A stretch of DNA of 64,000 nt, taken from positions 131,849,740-131,913,739 of the forward strand of contig JBAIZL010000002.1 in NCBI GenBank assembly GCA_036971475.1. Reading direction: 5' to 3'. The notes beneath the pieces are model-generated. The model was given only the letters and a program-made list of their open reading frames with translations, had not been told where the DNA came from and ran no database searches. The position numbers and the translations under genes were made by a program. Of this stretch, positions 56,935 to 64,000 are shown one piece after another; positions within the stretch are counted from its first letter, which is position 1, and each line of letters begins with the position of its first letter. This stretch comes from Prosapia bicincta (Eukaryota; Arthropoda; Insecta; Hemiptera; Cercopidae).

Positions 56935-59900
56935 TACTGCAAAATTAAACCTACTGTTTACTTATAAAATTACATGGCAACACCACAGTAATTTAATGCA
57001 GAGAACATTCCATTATTAAACTAAAACAGATTTACTATTTGACAAAAGTATTAGCTTCTGATGATATAAAAACTATATTTTAATAAAAACGGTAAATTGT
57101 TCTTAAATATGAACAAAAGAGAACAGACCTAAATAAAATGATAACAATAAAGTTTTGGTTATCAATAACTGTCAAACCTCTTACATTATTATTTCGAAGA
57201 TACATGTGTAACTTCAAAAAATAAGACCAACATTGCAAAAACAGAAAATCAATTGCCATTCAAAATACAAGTATTAAACAACAAAATTCATTTATGTTTT
57301 CAGATAAGACAGGGTTTAGAAAATAAATGTTTAAAATGTATTTAATTTGTGTGGCACACTATATATCAAAATATGAAGTTTTATATTGTAACTCGTGGAG
57401 TAAACAGATGTTATTTTTTCATGTGTCTGTATATGTGGATGACAAAAAAAATCAACATTTACAGTTCAATTTATATCATTATATTCAGAAAAAATACTCT
57501 TTAAGGAAATGTATAGTTAATCAAAACATAATAGTGAAACAAAATGTTTTAGCAATTCAGTTCTATAGTGAGACAGGATTGGAGATGTAAGTCAGAATGT
57601 TTTTCCTATATTATATAAAATAAATTTTTAAATGGGAAAAACTGCTGTTTAAATATTCTGAGGCATGGAATATTTAAAAATCGACATTTCATTGTGAAAA
57701 GTATAAAAAATTACCAACTTACTAGCTACTACCTCTTTATTTTTTTAATAATTTCTGGTACAGTGTTTCATGTAAACGCCTTCTATATAACATATTAATA
57801 ACTCATTGAGATACACGAGTATAACTCAGAGTCGAGGTACAACAGACACTTGATGAAATTCCTTATTTACTGATAGATAATATTGGAATATCTTCCTCAC
57901 ATATTAAACCATGAAAGAGATATTTTATTCTGCTTATTTGGTCAACCTATTACTGATGTATTTTTACAATATCATAAGTTAGTGTATGCCTATGTGGCAA
58001 CCAATTGCATGATTTGATAGCATATCTTTCTTACTTGTGTTCACAGACAAAATTTTATCTCTGTGTAGGCATTTAGTTATATTTGTATAAAATAGTGTTG
58101 CATGTATATTTTCTGAAAAATATATAAAAGATAACTTTATTTTGAAAATAAGAACTAAAAATATTTTCATTTATTTATATAAAAAAATATTTAAATGTTT
58201 ATGAATTTGTATTTACTATCTGTAACAGCAACATTAATCTATAAAACAAAAGTTCTATAAAAATCACAGAATCAACTGCAGCCATCAGTCTCATACATGC
58301 GAAAATAACAACTACGTCAATGGGTTAAAACACAAAATTATGAATTGTGGTGATTTTATATATACTGCTTATTGGGAAAATTATAAGATTAATCAAGAAA
58401 AAAAACCAAAAACAAGTTTATATGCTGTTGTACTTCAGCATTTTAAACTTAAATTTTTTAAGCGTTTTTTAAAAAATTCTTATGAATTATTTTTTTAAAT
58501 GATCACTTCAAATTTACTTATATTTTTCACTGGATAAAACATTATTTGTAACACAGAATAAATTTTGGTGAGTAAAAGTTCCATTAATCTAATTTTTAAA
58601 GTTATTGCTTTTACCATATAAGATTATTATTAGATGCAATTTAAAAACAAAATATTAGAAAAATCCCGAATACAGCAAAGTTATGATTTTTTTAGAGCCT
58701 TGCAAATTGCTTTATAAGTATATGTAGTTTTGCCAGACATCTTGACTTTAATGATTTTGAGTTTGGCACTCTGAAAAATATTTGGTATGAAAAGATTTAT
58801 TATTACCTTTATTAAATTTTAATGTAAATATGTAAAAAACGTAGGTGTATGTGTCTGTGAATTAGTAATGTTATAACGTAATATTTAAAAAAATTACAAC
58901 ATATTTCTTTTAATGATCAAATATTTTTCTTTTACTCATTACTATAAAATTATTTTATAATTTATTTGTTTTGGTATCTCAAGTCCCAAGAAATAACAAG
59001 GTTTTGAATAATGAATATTTAAAAACACATTACAACCAAATGGTTTGCGTTATTGGGAGCATGATTAGCAAAAAATACACAAGTATATACCTAGATTCAG
59101 TATGACTGACTCTTATAATATAACAAATATATAACTTACTATATGATTTTTATCATGAAAGTAAAATGCTTTTTAATTTATAAAAAACCATAAATATGTT
59201 TCAACCATATCTAAAATATTTTTTTTTAGTAAATTTAGTTGCAGAATTAGTTAAAAACTATAATCTTACTCATAAATAACTTAAATTTTACAATTTATAA
59301 AGTTTATTACACACAGACACGATTTTGTAGTTAAAATATAGATTAACTCCATATAAAAAAAAAATTGAACTTCTATGTTTACCTATTACATAATTTTGTT
59401 GCTTTGGTAAAAAAAAGTTTCAAAAATTAAACTGAACTTATAACAAAAGAAAATTATATGAGATTACAATCCCGTTTATAATCAATTTAACAGTTATCAA
59501 TTTTGTCTAAAATGTAAAGTTCTATGAAAAGATAATAACGGCAAATTAATAGTGCATAAAAGCATAATAGTAATATATTTTACAACTGTAATGTTTTGAA
59601 CCAGATTTACCACCACTTTTGAATTCCTGACATCTATTAATAGACAATTAAGTACATTTTAAACAAATTAACAACAAAAAGGTACATAATTCAATTGATA
59701 ATTCACACCCATTAACACCTACTTTTTCAACCAAAAAACATAAAACATTATACCATAATTACATTACAACAATTTACACACAAGATTGTAGACCTCTAGA
59801 AAACAAGCAATGTAGAGCACAAGCAAAGGTTATTTGTACATGAATAGTTTTATTAAGAGAACTTGTTTTTAGGGATAGTATTTCAATTGTTCAAAATATA

Positions 59901-60000
59901 GCTTTAAAAATTAATCCTAAAGCATTTTCAAAATGTTTTTGTTTTAAAGGCGTTTCACTTGAAAAATGTTTTCTAAAGCATCTAAAATTAGAGAAACAAT
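56935..60000. other. AT-rich DNA, no gene recognised
   Basis: The plus ORF at 57327-57590 and the minus ORF at 57979-58170 have no recognised motif and AT-biased composition. They are treated as chance. Long UTR or intron sequence of an unseen gene is possible. Confidence 0.45.
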
Positions 60001-60072
60001 ATATCAGTTAATTACAATGAAAGAACCCAAATACCACAAAAATAACAAATAAAACAAGTTACTTAAGATTAT

Positions 60073-60117
60073 ACCCTTATGAAAATTTCGATGACCATGT
60101 CATCATCATCAGAGGGT
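60073..60117 (-). ncRNA. Candidate type I hammerhead ribozyme (left arm)
   Basis: On the minus strand: stem I ACCCU / AGGGU (5 bp); core CUGAUGA; one extra U; stem II GAUGAC-AUG-GUCAUC (6 bp); GAAA; a short UUUUCAUA that can form a weak stem III and supplies an AUA cleavage triplet before AGGGU. All invariant core bases are present. The extra U and weak stem III are departures from the consensus. Confidence 0.5.
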
Positions 60118-60212
60118 CTTATTACAAAATTACAATCTCGCAAACAAGAAGTTACAAACTAGAATGATCATCACTCTAGTTGGTAACTTCTTGTTTGTTA
60201 GATTGTAATAAG

Positions 60213-60255
60213 ACCCTCTGATGATGATGATGGTCATAGAAATGTACAAAAGGGT
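60213..60255 (+). ncRNA. Candidate hammerhead-like motif (right arm, degenerate)
   Basis: On the plus strand: stem I ACCCT / AGGGT, core CTGATGA, stem II weakened (ATGA-TGG-TCAT), GAAA, then tgtacaaa. No good NUH cleavage triplet is left, so this arm is probably inactive. Confidence 0.35.
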
Positions 60256-60340
60256 TTAATCTTAAGTAACTTGTTTTATTTGTCATTTTTGTGGTATTGG
60301 GGTTCTTTCTAATATTTTCATTGTAATATACCACTGTGCT

Positions 60341-60805
60341 CTTGATATTGTATATATCAGTTAATACTTGATGTTATGTAATGGTGAATATGTAAGTCTA
60401 CTAATTTTGAAATTTGATCATACATTACCTCTAATAAAACTATGAACACCTAAATAATTAGAAAACATTCTTTGGAATGAAAGATACAAATATATACGCA
60501 AACACATGGTCCTTGTGTGAACCCATACATAAAACTGTTTTTACCACTTTGTTGAGTATTTACATCAAATCCTCTGCTAAAACTAATGGCTGACCAAGAA
60601 GCTTGAAGCAGATTCAACATTCAAGTTATAACTGCTACAATGTAACAACAGTACCAAAGTTATGGAAGTATGCTTTTGAAACATTTTCCTAGAAATGGAA
60701 ATATGGATTATTGTAAAAAAAATCAATAAAATTCAACTATTATTTAGAATTTGCAATTGTTAGATTATACACCTTGAGATTTTTTTAATAACTCGTATTT
60801 ATCAA
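60341..60805. other. AT-rich DNA, no gene recognised
   Basis: Nothing identifiable. Confidence 0.5.
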
Positions 60806-60807
60806 TT

Positions 60808-60998
60808 TACTTGGCAAAAAAACACTACTTACTGATATTTCTCAGCAGACGAATTTTCCTCTTATAGCACCAAGTGAACACGGACAAGACTCAAATTTTG
60901 TTCATGACTCACAGCATTTAACAATGCACTGAGACTAAATGTGAAACTCTCTAAGGAGAAATATCAAGAAGTAGTGGTATTTAGCGAAGTATATTGAT
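60808..60998. repeat. Palindrome of two PLE-E/G-type ends
   Basis: The left arm cttggcaaaaaaacactact then tactgatatttctcagcaga faces a right arm that on the minus strand reads taaataccactacttcttga then tatttctcc, gtttcacatttag and aatgctgtgagtcat. Both match the 3' ends at 24670 and 45715. Centre near 60895. Confidence 0.75.
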
Positions 60999-61015
60999 GA
61001 ATAAGTGTTATTTAA

Positions 61016-61653
61016 CCTTTGATTAGCATACATGTACCAGTACATGAGCTCACGCTCCGGCAGCGAGAGGATTCCCATTCATTAATGTTCCATAATTTCT
61101 CTCAGATTAGCGCTGTCATACATTTACAATTTTGTTTTCTATATATTATACTCCATTCTAGGTTCAATATTTGATATTATCTGGACAATAAATGCTACAC
61201 AGAGTACATAGTCACCATTATTTTGAGTGAAAGATCCATGGTTTTTCTCATATGTTTACAAATTGTTGCAAGTTTTTGACAGAAATCAATCAAGCATTTC
61301 TAACAAATATGTTTTCCCACCGGAACCTAAAGAATTAAACTTTTTCAAAGTAATTTTTGATACAGATTTGGTCAACAAAATTGATACAAAAACCAATGAA
61401 TATTACGACTTTATATGTGTAAATAATACCGTGTCTGACCATTCAAAACTGAAAATGTGGACTTCTACTAATGTTGACAAAATTTATCCTTTCTTAAATA
61501 TTAAATAAATACATTCATAACAAATATTAAAAATAGTACAATAATTTAAAAAATTAGGAAAAAATAAAGAAAAACATTAGAAAAATGAAAAAATTCAAAA
61601 ATATATGGCTCCCAGGGATTTATCGGGGCATGTACATGTTGCTAATCAAAGGG
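61016..61653 (+). mobile_element. piggyBac-like element with residual N-terminal transposase segment
   Basis: TTAA at 61012-61015 and 61654-61657. The ends are CCTTTGATTAGCATACATGTA and, on the minus strand, CCCTTTGATTAGCAACATGTA, a good inverted repeat of about 21 bp. At 638 bp it is far shorter than an autonomous copy. It still carries an ORF (61227-61508). Confidence 0.85.
61227..61508 (+). pseudogene. piggyBac transposase N-terminal remnant
   Basis: Of 93 codons, the second half reads PPEPKELNFFKVIFDTDLVN then KIDTKTNEYYDF, and WTSTNVDKIYPFLNIK at the end. This matches the N-terminal segment of piggyBac transposases (P.p...fF..ffd..l...i...TN.ya, then w......ei..flgi). The catalytic domain is absent and a stop follows. 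The first 35 residues are not recognised. Confidence 0.7.
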
Positions 61654-61892
61654 TTAAAGAACAAATTTCTATAAGTATTTCCCTCTCATTTACTAGAAAA
61701 ATATAAAATAATTAAAAGTAATATCTACGAAATTTTGTCAAATCCAAAAGGTTTGAAGATATATATAAAAAAAAAATAATAATTTAATGACATTTTAAAT
61801 AATATATCTAAAAAATGACATTTATAAGAAAGACATTTTTTCTAAAAAGTATAACTGTTTTTAGAAAATAAATGCTACTATCAATTTCTTAA

Positions 61893-62540
61893 CACTTTGA
61901 TTGTGGCAGCCTTATATGAACACCCGTTCTTTACTGGCGCCAGTGTCAGTAGGCGTTCATGCACGCCCTGTTCCCCTTCTCAATTCATTGGTTCATTGTT
62001 AAGTTAGCCATTGAGGGAAAATTTTGTGTTGGTTGTTGGTTATTGTGGCAGTTTTTGTGAACATTTTGGTGCATTTTTTGTTTGTTCCACCATTGCTGTC
62101 AGATTAGGGATTGTGTTATCGTTTAGTGTAACTAGAAGTTTGTTATAGTAGTGTTTATTAGTTTTTGTACAATGAATATAGATAATTAAGATGTATTATT
62201 GGAGGATGTCTGCTTAAATGTTGTTACAGTAGACATTCTATAATAATTAATCCTAGTTATCCATATTCATTGTAGAAAGTCTAATAGACACTACTATAAG
62301 ACACTTCAAGTAACACTAATACGATCACACTTGTCCCCTATTCGATAGCAATTGTTGGAAAATAGAAAAAGGCATCTAAATGTACACAAAGACAACTCAT
62401 AACTGACAAGCGATTCAATGTTTTTTGACAACTAACTTCACACTGAACCAATGAATTGAGAGGGAGAGCGGTACATGAACGCCTACTGCCGCTGGCCCCA
62501 GCAGAGCACATGCGTTCCACGGGCGTTCATGCATGCCAAA
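61893..62540. mobile_element. Inverted-repeat element, possibly TTAA-type, one end lost
   Basis: GC-richer arms at about 61915-62005 (gtaggcgttcatgcacgcc, caattcattggttca) and 62405-62540 (tgaaccaatgaattgag, gaacgcctactgcc, gggcgttcatgcatgcc) are inverted. The left side starts after TTAA (61889-61892) with CACTTTGATTGTGGC, but no matching right terminus with TTAA was found. Confidence 0.55.
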
Positions 62541-63357
62541 TATTCAACAAAATTTCAAGTAAACAAAATTTTATAAATTAAATTATTATTCTATAGACAA
62601 ACACAGGAGATGTAAAGGAAGTCAAATAAAAACTTGAAAGTTAGCTAAAAAAAAGTAATGACTTAATTTTGATAAATGATGTTTTACTGATATTTTTACA
62701 ATAAGGCTTTATAAATTATAATAAATATTGTTACAAGAAACAATTCAATACACTAAGGAATGTAAACAAATTATGACGTAAATTTTAAATTGAACATAAA
62801 CTATAAATTTTCAGCATTATTTAACAAATTCAACTCTGATGCACCTTTTTCTTATTTCTTAACAATACATGAAAATAGTGAAAATAAATATACAACTGTA
62901 ACTTATAAATAAGATACTAAATTTAAAGAAACATAAATTTATTTTTAGTTTAGCCACACAAAAGGGATTAACTTTCAGGCAGGGATCAAACTCTCTCAAT
63001 CAACTCATGCTTGTTTCCATTTACATAAATTAAAATTTGTTTTATTCATCCAATTATAAGTATATATAATAATGGATGGATAATTGTACAAACATCCAAT
63101 TTGTTTTCAATATAAGTAAAGTGAAATCCCTAATTCTTGAAATGAGTAAAATTTAATTTAGTTATTTTTGTTCTCTCTAAGTGATTCGTAGAATAAGTGA
63201 AAACAAATACTAACAACTAGTTGACCTAATGTAGTATTAGATCTTTCAGAGTAAAGTCTATTATAAGTTGTATGTGATAAAACTATGAGGAACAAAATTT
63301 ATTGAAGCCCCCCACAATTGCTAATAATATGAGAAAGAGAGTGTGTAGGCAAATAAG

Positions 63358-63360
<3 letters not shown>
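62541..63360. other. AT-rich DNA, no gene recognised
   Basis: No coding or mobile features identified. Confidence 0.5.

Positions 63361-63411
<51 letters not shown>
63361..63411. repeat. (GA)n microsatellite
   Basis: About 25 uninterrupted AG/GA units. Confidence 0.95.
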
Positions 63412-63415
<4 letters not shown>

Positions 63416-64000
63416 CACACTCTATTTTTTATAAAAGCAATACAAAATATTGCTTACAGTTGAAATGTCACTGTAATGACAAAGAAAATTCAAGTTATTT
63501 AATGGGTATCAATCATGGTTTTTAGTACAATACTTTGTATCATCTTTCTTCAGTGATATAACTCAAACAATTGTATATTTATTTAAGAGATCCTAATGTA
63601 AATAGGATTTGAACTATTGTTTTTAAGGCTAAGTAATTATTTAACAATAAAACATTCCTCAGAATAGGAATATCCCAAATGCTGTTTATTGACAAAGTTA
63701 TCATCAAAGAACGTTCGTTCTAAAGTAGAGTTAAAACCACTGATGATGATTACTAGTTTGTTGAAATGCATTTAATGTAACGCATAAATATAATATGAAT
63801 GTTTGTTACTTTTATTATTAAATAAGACACCAATGTAATTTTTTCTTGACCTTAAAATAGGCAACGGTAAATTAATGATGGTTGAGCTCGTGTATCCCAA
63901 TTCCAATCATCTGGATCATTGCCTTGCAAATTTAATCAATTTTTACATTAAGAATATAGATGTGTGCACTAACTTGTTATTGTCCAAGCAGTATATATGG
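63412..64000. other. AT-rich DNA, no gene recognised
   Basis: The window ends here without a recognisable feature. Confidence 0.5.

Larger units (their letters stand above)
60003..60340. repeat. Long palindrome with divergent hammerhead-like motifs
   Basis: Two arms of about 150 bp, in inverted orientation around a centre near 60172, share taccacaaaaat, aataaaacaagttacttaag and gaccctctgatgatgatga. Each arm carries an ACCCT-CTGATGA...GAAA...AGGGT block pointing outward. Arm identity is high but not perfect, so the palindrome is real and has aged. Confidence 0.9.

Noticed and set aside
57327..57590. 87-codon ORF on the plus strand
   Set aside because: AT-driven composition, no recognisable domain, no splice signals or neighbours that support a gene.
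1..64000. tRNA or rRNA genes
   Set aside because: No convincing cloverleaf with A and B boxes and no rRNA-like conserved block was recognised by eye; a scan with a tRNA finder would settle this.

Overview
The window is AT-rich, intron-containing nuclear DNA from a eukaryote, most likely an insect or other arthropod. The basis is GT-AG introns, an animal gene (WDR54), and a mix of Penelope-like, I-group LINE, Tigger/pogo, Tc1/mariner, piggyBac and hAT elements. The order or species cannot be fixed from the sequence, and no bacterial gene structure is present.

One host gene can be supported: a WDR54-type WD40 protein on the minus strand, with five coding exons between 38650 and 23677. The exons are joined by four GT-AG introns whose phases fit, giving 990 coding bases (329 residues plus stop). 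Its introns are filled with transposable elements. The rest of the window is transposon remnants, satellite and simple repeats, and AT-rich DNA in which no gene is recognised.

Layout. 1-960: 102-bp satellite with higher-order structure. 2660-5784: foldback-type arrays of tandem repeats in inverted orientation. 7750-8890: Penelope and Tigger remnants. 9033-10083: TTAA-flanked piggyBac-like element. 10225-15445: a minus-strand Penelope-like element (PLE) split by a 4.2-kb LINE with endonuclease, RT and RNase H. 15463-18056: a Tigger-like element interrupted by a LINE fragment with an 11-bp target duplication. 20100-22600: a decayed PLE with RT and GIY-YIG. 23677-38650: WDR54, with PLEs, a LINE fragment, a piggyBac copy nested in a PLE, a pogo/Tigger remnant, a TTAA element and a palindromic PLE end in its introns. 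39150-48660: pogo-like, hAT, Tigger, Tc1 and PLE copies. 50075-52690: the best preserved PLE. 53065-54593: minisatellite and a hAT element. 55930-56930: mariner remnant. 60003-62540: palindromes and piggyBac-derived elements.

The most interesting theme is the PLE complement: at least nine copies, plus five short palindromes that look like paired PLE ends without a body. Two of these palindromes (37953-38204 and 60003-60340) carry divergently pointing hammerhead-ribozyme-like motifs. Nested insertions give a relative chronology. A second theme is a roughly 150-bp module shared between MITEs of different superfamilies. All family calls rest on reading motifs by eye; no database search was run.
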